Positions 45,540 to 53,359 of a stretch of DNA of 64,000 bases are shown in pieces. This DNA comes from JAGPUQ01 sp036677085. Lineage in GTDB: Bacteria > Pseudomonadota > Gammaproteobacteria > Pseudomonadales > Porticoccaceae. The position numbers and the translations under genes are program-made. Positions within the stretch are counted from its first letter, which is position 1. The number at the start of each line of letters is the position of its first letter. The notes below the pieces were generated by a model that worked only from the letters and a program-made list of their open reading frames with translations, did not search any database and was not told where the DNA came from. The DNA is taken from assembly GCA_036677085.1 (NCBI GenBank), contig JAKFFI010000014.1, forward strand, positions 15,227-79,226, read 5' to 3'.

Positions 45540-46373
45540 ATGGAAATCATCGCCCCTTACCTCGTCTATTTCGGAATCGGTGCCGTGGCGGGTCTGGTTG
45601 CGGGGGTTTTCGGCCTGGGCGGCGGTGCGATCGTGGTGCCGGTGCTGATTTTCGCCTTTCAGTGGCAGGGTATGGCGCCCGAGGTGCTGACCCATATGGC
45701 GATCGGCACCTCGCTCGCCACCATCGTCGTGACCGCCCTGAGCGCGATCCGCACCCACCAGCGCCGCGGCGCGATCCGCTGGCGATTGGTGGCACAACTG
45801 GTGCCCGGCGTACTGGTGGGCACGGTGCTCGGCGGTCTGGTGGCGGCGCGCCTCAAGGGCGAGTTGCTGCAATTCAGTTTCGGCGCCTTCCTGTTGCTGG
45901 TGGCGTTTCAGATGGCATTCGGCGTGCGCGTACAGGCCCGGGAAGGTCAGCCGCCCGGCCGCGCGCTCCAGACCGGCGCGGGCGCGGCGATCGGCTTTGC
46001 GTCGGGTATTTTCGGTATCGGCGGCGGGTCCCTCACCGTGCCCTATCTGAGCTGGTGCCGGGAACCCACGGTGATTGCCGTAGCGACATCGTCTGCGCTC
46101 GGTCTGCCGATTGCCCTCAGCGGTGCCGCCACTTATGTGTTCGGTGGTCACGGCGATCTCGGGCTGCCGGAATGGAGCTGGGGCTTTGTCTATCTGCCGG
46201 CGCTGCTCGGCATCGTCGTGACCAGCACGCCCTTTGCGCGCTGGGGCGCGCGTCTTGCCCATAAGCTGCCGGATCGCATCCTCCGGCGAGCGTTTGCCCT
46301 GGTCTCGCTGCTGATCGGCGTGCAGTTCATGGTGCGCAATCTGCCCGTCGGAGCCGGACCGTCATGGTTCTGA
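45540..46373 (+). CDS. TauE/SafE-family membrane transporter
   Basis: A 277-residue inner-membrane protein with about eight spans in two similar halves, each with a glycine-rich loop (VFGLGGGAIVVPVLIF and IFGIGGGSLTVPYL), the hallmark of the TauE/SafE sulfite/organosulfonate exporter family. Substrate cannot be told. ATG at 45540. Its end overlaps birA by ten bases, an unusual operon partner for a biotin ligase. Confidence 0.9.
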   Translation: MEIIAPYLVYFGIGAVAGLVAGVFGLGGGAIVVPVLIFAFQWQGMAPEVLTHMAIGTSLATIVVTALSAIRTHQRRGAIRWRLVAQLVPGVLVGTVLGGLVAARLKGELLQFSFGAFLLLVAFQMAFGVRVQAREGQPPGRALQTGAGAAIGFASGIFGIGGGSLTVPYLSWCREPTVIAVATSSALGLPIALSGAATYVFGGHGDLGLPEWSWGFVYLPALLGIVVTSTPFARWGARLAHKLPDRILRRAFALVSLLIGVQFMVRNLPVGAGPSWF

Positions 46374-47341
46374 CGCCGGCGCAGCGCGCGCTGCTGGGAC
46401 TGCTCGCCGACGGCGAGTTCCACTCGGGCGCGGAACTCGGGCAGACCCTCGGCGTGAGCCGGGCGGCGATCTGGAAGGCGCTGGGCAAGCTGGAGGAGCT
46501 GGAGCTGCCGCTGGAACGAACCCGCCAGCACGGCTACCGGATCGCGGGCGGCATCGATCTCCACGACGCCGCAGCCATTCGCGCCGGGCTGGGCAACGCG
46601 GCCCGGAGTCTGTTGTGCGACCTCAGTGTTCTGGAGGTGGTCGACTCCACCAACGAGCAGGCCAAGCGCGCCGCCGATGCCCTGAACGGCGGCGGCATCT
46701 GCTATCTGGCGGAGCGCCAGACCGGCGGCCGCGGGCGTCTGGGCCGGCGCTGGATCAGTCCTTTCGCGCGCAACCTGTATCTGACGGTCGCCTGGGAATT
46801 CGATGGTGGCATCGTCGTGGTCGAGGGTTTGAGTCTGGCGGTCGGGGTCGCGGTGCGGCGCGCGCTGGCCGCTGTCGGCGTGACCGACGTCGGCCTCAAG
46901 TGGCCGAACGATCTGCTGCGCTCCGGGCGCAAGGTGGGTGGAATCCTGATCGAGGTGATCGGCGATCCCCAGGGACTTTGCCGCGTCATCACGGGTGTCG
47001 GCATCAATGTCGTCATGCCGGCTGCGGCTGCCCGCGAGATCGACCAGCCCTGGCGGGATCTGAGTGATTGCGGCGTCTCGCGGGATCGGCTCGCCGCCGC
47101 GCTCCTGGACCAACTGCTGCCGCTGCTGCACGGTTTTCCGGAACGCGGGTTTCGCGCCTATCGTGAGGAATGGGAAGCGGCGCACGTGCATCAGGGCCGG
47201 CTGGTGCGGGTCAGCACCGGTAGTCGCGCCACGGACGGGATCGCGCGCGGGGTCAACGATCAGGGTGCGCTCGCACTGGAATGCGCCGACGGGCTGCGTT
47301 TCATCAGTGGCGGGGAAGTCAGTCTGCGGGAGGCGCCATGA
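46364..47341 (+). CDS. birA: BirA, biotin-protein ligase and biotin-operon repressor
   Basis: Attaches biotin to the acetyl-CoA carboxylase carrier protein and, with its N-terminal winged helix, represses biotin genes. The 325-residue product has the HTH in residues 1-60 (ELGQTLGVSRAAIWKALGKL), the biotinoyl-AMP loop GGRGRLGR, and KWPNDLL. Both domains are present, so it should be a bifunctional, group II BirA. ATG at 46364 overlaps the transporter; its stop overlaps coaX (ATGA). Confidence 0.96.
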   Translation: MVLTPAQRALLGLLADGEFHSGAELGQTLGVSRAAIWKALGKLEELELPLERTRQHGYRIAGGIDLHDAAAIRAGLGNAARSLLCDLSVLEVVDSTNEQAKRAADALNGGGICYLAERQTGGRGRLGRRWISPFARNLYLTVAWEFDGGIVVVEGLSLAVGVAVRRALAAVGVTDVGLKWPNDLLRSGRKVGGILIEVIGDPQGLCRVITGVGINVVMPAAAAREIDQPWRDLSDCGVSRDRLAAALLDQLLPLLHGFPERGFRAYREEWEAAHVHQGRLVRVSTGSRATDGIARGVNDQGALALECADGLRFISGGEVSLREAP

Positions 47342-48057
47342 TTCTGGAGCTCGACATCGGCAACAGCCGCATCAAGTGGCGGACGCTTGCCCACGGGCAG
47401 CGGGTGGCGCACGGACATCGGTCGCGCCGTGACCTGCCCGGCGGCGAAGTGCCCTGGGGTGAATTGCTGCCCGCGCAGGGCGTCCGGCGGATCCGGGTCT
47501 CGAACGTCGCCGGACCCGAGGTCGCGGCGCACCTGGATCGCTGGGCGCGCGACGTCCTGGGCATCGTGCCCGAGTATGCGCGCGCGACGGCGCGCACCGC
47601 GGGCGTCACCAGCGGCTATGGGGAGCCCGAAAAACTCGGCGTGGATCGCTGGCTGGCGTTGCTCGCCGCCTGGCAGGAGCTGGACCGTGCCTGTGTGGTC
47701 GTGGATGCGGGCACGGCAGTGACGGTCGATGTGCTGGACGGTTCCGGCACGCACCAGGGCGGCTATATCGTTCCCGGGCTCACGCTGATGCTGAATGCGC
47801 TGCTGTCCGGCACCAGTGGCGTCCGCCTGAGCGCGGGCCCGGTGGCATCGCTCGCGGCGGGAAACTGCACCAGCGATGCGGTGCTGCGCGGCTGCACCGC
47901 CATGACCGTCGCGCTGATCGAGCGTGCCCGGAGCAGTTCGGAACTACCCCTGGTGCTGACCGGCGGCGATGCCGAGCTGCTGGCGCCCTGGCTGGCCGCG
48001 CCGAGTCTGCTGTGCCCCGAACTCGTGCTGGACGGATTGGGCCTTGCGCTACCCTGA
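47338..48057 (+). CDS. coaX: CoaX, type III pantothenate kinase
   Basis: Phosphorylates pantothenate, the first step of CoA synthesis, without feedback control by CoA. The 239-residue product has the ASKHA phosphate-1 motif LDIGNSRIKWR, GVDRWLALLAAW, VVDAGTAVTVDV and GGYIVPGLTLM. ATG at 47338 overlaps the birA stop. The birA-coaX-SPOR arrangement is that of Pseudomonas. Confidence 0.96.
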   Translation: MILELDIGNSRIKWRTLAHGQRVAHGHRSRRDLPGGEVPWGELLPAQGVRRIRVSNVAGPEVAAHLDRWARDVLGIVPEYARATARTAGVTSGYGEPEKLGVDRWLALLAAWQELDRACVVVDAGTAVTVDVLDGSGTHQGGYIVPGLTLMLNALLSGTSGVRLSAGPVASLAAGNCTSDAVLRGCTAMTVALIERARSSSELPLVLTGGDAELLAPWLAAPSLLCPELVLDGLGLALP

Positions 48058-48925
48058 CAGCCGTCTGGTGCCCTGGCTGGTCGCCGCGGCCCTGCTGGTC
48101 AACGGTGCGGCTTACTGGTGGTTTTCCAGTCAGCGCGACCTGCGCCTGGCGGAACCTGTACGGGTTACGGAACTCGGTCCGCCGGTGGCCACGCTGACGC
48201 TGCTGCGCGAGCGGGAAGCCCTGGATGTGACGCAGCGGCCGGTGGATACGGTCGAGGAAGTGCTTCCGGATGCATCCGAGACCTTGGCGATGGGGCCACC
48301 ATCGCCTCCCGACTTGCCTTCCGATACAACCCCCGCGGACAACGGTGCGCCCCAGGATGCATCCATGGGTCCGCCCGAGCCGCCGCCGGAGGTGAGCGCG
48401 GCGCCGGAAGTCGCGGCGCAGGCGCCACTCACACCCACGCCCACGCGCCTGCGGTGTGTGTTACTCGGACCCGGAGCAAGCGCGGCCGACGTGAACCGCT
48501 GGGGTGCGGTCATTGCCGACACTGGCGTGACCCTCTCCGGAGTGCAAGCCATCGATCAGGAAACCGTCACCGGCTACCGGGTGTTGCTGCCGGCGCCATC
48601 CCGAGCTGGAGCCACACTCGCCAAGCTGGCCGCCGCGGGATTCGACGGATTCGTGACCGACAAAGATGGGCGCGGTACCCAGATTTCCCTGGGTCTCTTC
48701 CAGATGCGCGCCAACGCCGAGCGACTGCGTGCCCGGTTACTGGAGCAAGGGTATTCTGCGGCGATCCTGCTGGATCGTGACGTGCGCAAGACGTACTGGC
48801 TCCGGGTGCTGGGTTCCTCGACGGGTTTGCGCGGAGCGAAGGCAGCGCTGGCGGCGAAGTTTCCCGATGCGAGCCGGGTATGGCGGGATTGCCCGCCGCC
48901 GCAAGCCGCAAGCCGCCAGCCATGA
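48044..48925 (+). CDS. SPOR-domain membrane-anchored protein
   Basis: A 293-residue protein with an N-terminal membrane helix (LVPWLVAAALLVNGAAYWW), a long proline- and acid-rich linker (about residues 60-140) and a C-terminal SPOR-like region (FQMRANAERLRARLLEQGYSA). It presumably reaches through the periplasm to bind denuded glycan at the septum. No ATG/GTG is suitable; TTG at 48044, overlapping coaX by 14 bases, puts the helix at the N-terminus. Start is therefore tentative. Confidence 0.78.
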   Translation: MRYPDSRLVPWLVAAALLVNGAAYWWFSSQRDLRLAEPVRVTELGPPVATLTLLREREALDVTQRPVDTVEEVLPDASETLAMGPPSPPDLPSDTTPADNGAPQDASMGPPEPPPEVSAAPEVAAQAPLTPTPTRLRCVLLGPGASAADVNRWGAVIADTGVTLSGVQAIDQETVTGYRVLLPAPSRAGATLAKLAAAGFDGFVTDKDGRGTQISLGLFQMRANAERLRARLLEQGYSAAILLDRDVRKTYWLRVLGSSTGLRGAKAALAAKFPDASRVWRDCPPPQAASRQP

Positions 48926-48979
48926 TTGAACCGTCGTTGGACGCGCGGCCCCCAAGGGCCGCCCGCGCGGGTGAGCCTG

Positions 48980-49009
48980 TAGACAGCGGGTGTGCGCAGC
49001 CTGTATACT
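48980..49009 (+). promoter_or_regulatory. Promoter of the cold-shock gene
   Basis: TAGACA at 48980-48985 matches five of six bases of the -35 consensus and TATACT at 49004-49009 five of six of the -10, with an 18-bp spacer. Transcription would start near 49016, leaving a leader of about 143 bases. Confidence 0.7.
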
Positions 49010-49015
49010 CGCGTG

Positions 49016-49158
49016 GCCTCGGAATGGGGCCATATTTATGCCCAGTACCACGAATACTTGTCAGTTCTCGTAGTCCTGAAGTCCATAAGTAATACCCGTT
49101 CTAAGCACTGCTCCAGGTTCTCTTTTCAGATCAATTTAATTTACACAGGACTACTGCA
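49016..49158 (+). promoter_or_regulatory. Long 5' leader of the cold-shock mRNA
   Basis: The stretch between the promoter and the ATG at 49159 is AT-rich compared with its surroundings (for instance 49115-49150) and contains no gene. Long leaders that fold differently at low temperature are typical of cspA-family mRNAs; the role here is inferred. Confidence 0.5.
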
Positions 49159-49368
49159 ATGGCTACTACAGTCACCGGAACTGTCAAGTTCTTCAACGAA
49201 GCCAAAGGCTTCGGCTTCATTCAGCGCGAAAACGGCCCAGACGTTTTCGTCCATTTCAGCGCCATTCAGGGCGCCGGCTTCAAGACTCTGGCTGAAGGAC
49301 AAAAAGTCCAGTTCACCGTCGGCCAGGGCCAGAAAGGCCCCCAAGCCGAGAACGTAGTGCCGATGTAA
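49159..49368 (+). CDS. Cold-shock protein (CspA family)
   Basis: A 69-residue single-stranded nucleic-acid-binding OB-fold protein. RNP1 (KGFGFIQ) and RNP2 (DVFVHFSAI) are intact, with the acidic-aromatic pattern of CspA. It acts as an RNA chaperone or antiterminator. Low-GC third positions and frequent AAG/TTC codons suggest high expression. Single gene with its own promoter and terminator. Confidence 0.97.
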   Translation: MATTVTGTVKFFNEAKGFGFIQRENGPDVFVHFSAIQGAGFKTLAEGQKVQFTVGQGQKGPQAENVVPM

Positions 49369-49395
49369 TTCGGCCTGCCTTAAGGCTTCGCAGAG

Positions 49396-49424
49396 CCGCC
49401 GCGCCTCCGGGCGCGGCGGTTTTT
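49396..49424 (+). terminator. Rho-independent terminator of the cold-shock gene
   Basis: CCGCCGCGCC (49396-49405), a four-base loop, then GGCGCGGCGG (49410-49419) and a five-T tract. A strong, GC-only ten-pair stem. Confidence 0.93.
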
Positions 49425-49467
49425 GCATTCAGGGCCTGATATCGCCGGCCCGACTCGACTGCCGCGC

Positions 49468-49473
49468 TATAAT
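49468..49473 (+). promoter_or_regulatory. -10 box for prfC
   Basis: TATAAT within GCGCTATAATTCGC, 37 bases before the prfC ATG. The -35 is weak. Confidence 0.5.
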
Positions 49474-49509
49474 TCGCGCCCAGATTTTCTCCCCAAGATT
49501 CTTTTTGCC

Positions 49510-51096
49510 ATGGAACACAGTCATCCGGAACTTGCCGGGCGCCGGACCTTTGCCATTATCTCGCATCCCGATGCCGGCAAGACCACCATCACCGAAAAGC
49601 TCTTGCTGTTGGGCAACGCGATTCAGGTCGCGGGTACCGTCAAGGGGCGCAAGAGTGACCGCCACGCCACCTCCGACTGGATGGCGATGGAGAAGGAGCG
49701 CGGCATCTCGGTGACTTCCTCGGTAATGCAGTTTCCCTACCGCGATTGCATCGTGAATCTGCTCGACACCCCGGGCCATGCCGACTTTTCCGAAGATACC
49801 TACCGAACCCTGACTGCCGTGGATTCGGTATTGATGGTGATCGACTGCGCCAAGGGCGTGGAAGAGCGCACCATCAAACTGATGGAAGTGTGCCGGCTGC
49901 GCGACACGCCCATCATTACCTTCGTCAACAAAATGGACCGTGAGGTGCGTGATCCGCTGGAAGTGCTCGACGAAATCGAGCAGGTCCTGAAGATCGAGGC
50001 CGCGCCCGTGAACTGGCCGATTGGCATGGGGCGCGGGTTTCGTGGAGTCTACGATCTGCGCGAGGACGAAGTTCACCGCTACCAGGCCGGTCAGGGCCAT
50101 CGCATTTCGGAAGATGTACGCATCCCGGGCCTGCATTCCGATGCCGTCCGGGAAGCGATCGGGCCGGGGTACGAGTACGAAGCACTGTGCACACAAGTCG
50201 AGCTGGTGCGGGGCGCGTCGCACCCGTTTGACCTCGAACGCTACCGGGCCGGCAAGCTGACGCCGGTATTTTTCGGCACGGCCCTGGGCAATTTCGGCGT
50301 GCGCGAGATGCTCGATCACTTTGTGCAATGGGCGCCGGCTCCGCAGCCGCGCATGGCCGCGGAGCGGGAAGTAACGCCGGACGAGCCGGGTTTCAGCGGG
50401 TTTGTGTTCAAGATTCAGGCGAACATGGATCCGCGCCACCGGGATCGCATCGCCTTCCTGCGCATCTGCTCGGGTGAGTATCAGCGGGGCATGAAGATGT
50501 ACCATGTCCGTCTGGGCAAGGAGGTCCGCATCGCCGACGCCCTGACATTTTTCGCGGGCGAGCGGACCAACGTCGAGACCGCCATCGCCGGCGACATCAT
50601 CGGGCTGCACAATCACGGCACCATTCAGATTGGTGATACTTTCACCGCTGGCGAGCCGCTCAATTTCACCGGCATTCCGCATTTTGCGCCGGAGCTGTTT
50701 CGCCGCATCCGCCTCAAGGATCCGCTGAAAACAAAACAGCTCCACAAGGGCTTGCAGCAACTGGCGGAAGAGGGCTCGACCCAGGTATTTTTCCCACTAA
50801 CCAGCAACGACGTTGTACTGGGGGCGGTGGGGCAGTTGCAGTTCGATGTGGTGGCCTACCGGCTGCTGGATGAGTATGGCGTCGAGGCGGTATACGAGCC
50901 GGTGACCGTCACCACCGCGCGCTGGATCCGCTGCGATGACGCCAAAAAGCTGGCCGCCTTCCGGAGCAAGGCGGCGGCAAACCTGGCCATCGACGGAGGC
51001 AAGTTCCTGGCCTATCTGGCGCCTTCCCAGGTCAATCTTGCGCTGACCCGCGAGCGTCACCCGGAGATCGAATTCCTCGCCACCCGCGAACATTGA
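49510..51096 (+). CDS. prfC: PrfC, peptide chain release factor 3
   Basis: Translational GTPase that recycles RF1/RF2 from the ribosome. The 528-residue product has the G1 motif SHPDAGKTT, G2 RGISVTSSVMQF, G3 DTPGHADFSEDTYR and G4 NKMDR, with RF3-specific ALTAV-like VDSVLMVIDCAKGVE. Length equals the E. coli protein. ATG at 49510 starts MEHSHPELAGRRTFAI. Confidence 0.97.
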   Translation: MEHSHPELAGRRTFAIISHPDAGKTTITEKLLLLGNAIQVAGTVKGRKSDRHATSDWMAMEKERGISVTSSVMQFPYRDCIVNLLDTPGHADFSEDTYRTLTAVDSVLMVIDCAKGVEERTIKLMEVCRLRDTPIITFVNKMDREVRDPLEVLDEIEQVLKIEAAPVNWPIGMGRGFRGVYDLREDEVHRYQAGQGHRISEDVRIPGLHSDAVREAIGPGYEYEALCTQVELVRGASHPFDLERYRAGKLTPVFFGTALGNFGVREMLDHFVQWAPAPQPRMAAEREVTPDEPGFSGFVFKIQANMDPRHRDRIAFLRICSGEYQRGMKMYHVRLGKEVRIADALTFFAGERTNVETAIAGDIIGLHNHGTIQIGDTFTAGEPLNFTGIPHFAPELFRRIRLKDPLKTKQLHKGLQQLAEEGSTQVFFPLTSNDVVLGAVGQLQFDVVAYRLLDEYGVEAVYEPVTVTTARWIRCDDAKKLAAFRSKAAANLAIDGGKFLAYLAPSQVNLALTRERHPEIEFLATREH

Positions 51097-51131
51097 CTCC
51101 GGGGGCCGCCGCTTCCCCACCCAATCCAGCC

Positions 51132-51162
51132 AAGAAAAAAGCCCGGGCATTGCCCGGGCTTC
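51132..51162 (-). terminator. Rho-independent terminator of the amidohydrolase gene
   Basis: AGCCCGGGCA and TGCCCGGGCT form a near-perfect palindrome at 51140-51160. On the minus strand it is followed by a six-T run (the A tract at 51135-51140), so it terminates the amidohydrolase transcript; on the plus strand there is no T tract for prfC, though the hairpin may help. Confidence 0.9.
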
Positions 51163-51180
51163 GAATGCTGCTCCGTGCGA

Positions 51181-52944
51181 TCAGGCAGCGCGTTCTTTCG
51201 CGACCGGCTCGGCCTGGCCACTGCGAAGCAGCTTGCCCGGTGTTGCGCCGGTGCATTCACCATCCGCAAAGGTTACTTCGCCGTTGACCAGGATGGCGTG
51301 ATAGCCGATGGCTTTCTTGATACGGCGCCACTCGCCGCCCGGCAGATCCTCGACGATTTCGCCGATCCACTCCTTGCCGTCGCTGAGCTTGGCGAGGTCG
51401 TAGACGACGACATCGGCTGGTGCGCCTTCGAGCAGCACGCCGCGATCGCGGAAACCGGCAGCACGGGCCGGCAAGGCCGAGAGCCGGAAATGGGCTTCCT
51501 CCAGCGTCACCTTCTGTTCGTCGCGCACCAGCCAGTAGAGGAAGTCGGTGGTGTAGGCGCCGCCGGTGAAGAACTTGGTGTGGGCCCCGCCATCGGACAC
51601 GCCCGGGATGGTGTAGTCCGACTGGTTGATCATCTCCGCCATGTAATCGGCATTGAAGTCTTTTTCCGGCCCGAGAAACTCGACATTCAGGTCGCCGGCG
51701 AGGGACAGATCGAGCATGACCTCGATCGGATGCTTGCCTTCGGCCGCCGCGATCTGGCCCAGGGAGCGACCGACGTATTTTTCGAGCTCCGGCTGCTTGT
51801 TGACCTTGTGCACCATCAGCTTGGGTATGGCGCCACCGACACCCGCCTGAATGACCTTGAGACGCTTGTCCGCGGCTTCCGCTTCGGTGACGACACGCTC
51901 GCGCAATTCGGGATCGGCCAGCTTCTTGAGTTTCTCTTCTTTGGTGCCCGTGGTCAGTTCGCGCCAGGCGGGACTGGCGTCGTACAGATTCCAGTGCTCC
52001 AGCGTGAACGAGAAGCCGGTGCGCACGGTACCTGCCTGACCGTAAATGGGCAGACCTTTTTCGCGGCAGCGTTGCAGCCAGGCCAGGCTGCGACGATGCA
52101 CGGACGGATCCCGGCGGGTCGGAACGATGGCATTGTGCAGAATCGGCCGCTTCGCAACCGCCGCCAGTTTTTCCAGGAAATTCAGGTCGGCGCGCATGTC
52201 ACCGGTGGACTGGGTCACCTGAATGCAACCTTCGCCCCGCTCCGCCAGCACTTCGGCGAGATTGAAGATGTCCTCATCCACCATGGTGTCGGTCACCATC
52301 GGCGTGCCATCGAAGTCGGCCTGGGTGGAGTTGGGGCCGAGGCGCTGGAAGGAGAAGCCGCACAGGCCGGCATCCATGCCTTCGTGCAGGAGGCGCTTCA
52401 TTTCCTTGCGCTCGGCGGCGTTTGCCGGGCGGCTCTTGGCCGCTTCGAGACCCATCACATAGGTCATCAGCGAGGCGGTCGGCATGTACTGGATGCAATT
52501 CACGCCTTTTGGAATCCGGGCCAGGTTGTCCATGTATTCGGGTACGGTTTCCCACTTCCAGGGCATCCCGGCTTTCATGGTGTCGTAGGGGATGGCTTCC
52601 GTGCGGGTCATGGTGAGCAGGGAGCGCTCGCGGTATTCGGGTTTGACCGGCACAAAGCCGAAGCCGCAGTTGCCCAGCACCACGGAAGTCACGCCGTGCC
52701 AGCCGGAGATGGTGCAGTAGGGATCCCAGTGAATCTGAGCGTCATAGTGGGTGTGCAGGTCGACAAAGCCCGGCGCCACGATCATGCCGGTGGCGTCGAT
52801 GGTTTTCTTGGCGACGCCCGGTGCCTTACCGCCGATTTGCAGAACCTTGCCCTGATCGATCCAGACATCGACCACCCGGCGCGGGGCGCGGGTGCCATCG
52901 ACCAGGGTTCCGCCTTTGATGTGGATATCGACGATCTCGTTCAT
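51181..52944 (-). CDS. Amidohydrolase, N-acyl-D-amino-acid deacylase family
   Basis: A 587-residue metal-dependent amidohydrolase of the D-aminoacylase type. The metal motif HTH is at residues 64-66 (VDLHTHYDAQ), the metal-bridging cysteine of this family is at 93 (VLGNCGFG), and the distal aspartate region is GVSDGGAHTKFF. The C-terminus returns to the small beta domain (PADVVVYDLAKL). Substrates could be N-acyl-D-amino acids or other amides. AGGAGA lies nine bases before the ATG. Single gene with its own terminator. Confidence 0.88.
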   Translation of the reverse strand: MNEIVDIHIKGGTLVDGTRAPRRVVDVWIDQGKVLQIGGKAPGVAKKTIDATGMIVAPGFVDLHTHYDAQIHWDPYCTISGWHGVTSVVLGNCGFGFVPVKPEYRERSLLTMTRTEAIPYDTMKAGMPWKWETVPEYMDNLARIPKGVNCIQYMPTASLMTYVMGLEAAKSRPANAAERKEMKRLLHEGMDAGLCGFSFQRLGPNSTQADFDGTPMVTDTMVDEDIFNLAEVLAERGEGCIQVTQSTGDMRADLNFLEKLAAVAKRPILHNAIVPTRRDPSVHRRSLAWLQRCREKGLPIYGQAGTVRTGFSFTLEHWNLYDASPAWRELTTGTKEEKLKKLADPELRERVVTEAEAADKRLKVIQAGVGGAIPKLMVHKVNKQPELEKYVGRSLGQIAAAEGKHPIEVMLDLSLAGDLNVEFLGPEKDFNADYMAEMINQSDYTIPGVSDGGAHTKFFTGGAYTTDFLYWLVRDEQKVTLEEAHFRLSALPARAAGFRDRGVLLEGAPADVVVYDLAKLSDGKEWIGEIVEDLPGGEWRRIKKAIGYHAILVNGEVTFADGECTGATPGKLLRSGQAEPVAKERAA

Positions 52945-53359
52945 GGTTGGTGTCTCCTGTTTTTGGACTGGATTAAGGGTTGTCTGTGTGACTCATGGAC
53001 ATTCGATAATCGGGGTTGCGAATCAGGCGAAGGGCTCGGCACCGGATACAGGCACGGTTATGCTTCGGGCCGCTTTCTATAATTCGACATTATCATTGAT
53101 ATGAGGGTGGATGCTAGCGCAATGCCCGGCTTTCCGGCTAAGGCATCGGGAGACCGATGGGTCGCTGTCGGTCACGGCATAAGCCGGGCGGAGGCCGCGC
53201 TGCGCTCTGCCGGGAGGATTTTGTCGATTTTTGTCCGGGCTTGCGGCCGGGGGCGCTGCAAAACGGCCTCTGTCAGTGCGCTGTTGCCTGCGCCATTCCG
53301 GCCGAGCCACACCGAGTTCCGTCGCGGTCCGCGGCCCCGGTGATCCGAGCAGGGCTACG
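52945..53359. other. 415-base non-coding interval
   Basis: No convincing gene is seen. Close to the amidohydrolase start it holds the AGGAGA ribosome-binding site. An AT-rich patch at 53078-53101 includes a plus-strand TATAATTC and the palindrome TATCATTGATA (53091-53101). From about 53160 to 53340 the sequence is GC-rich with short open frames of no recognisable type. Confidence 0.6.

Noticed and set aside
53101..53343. Short open frames in the 52945-53359 gap as possible genes
   Set aside because: Arg/Ala-rich composition, no Shine-Dalgarno and no recognisable motif; treated as non-coding.
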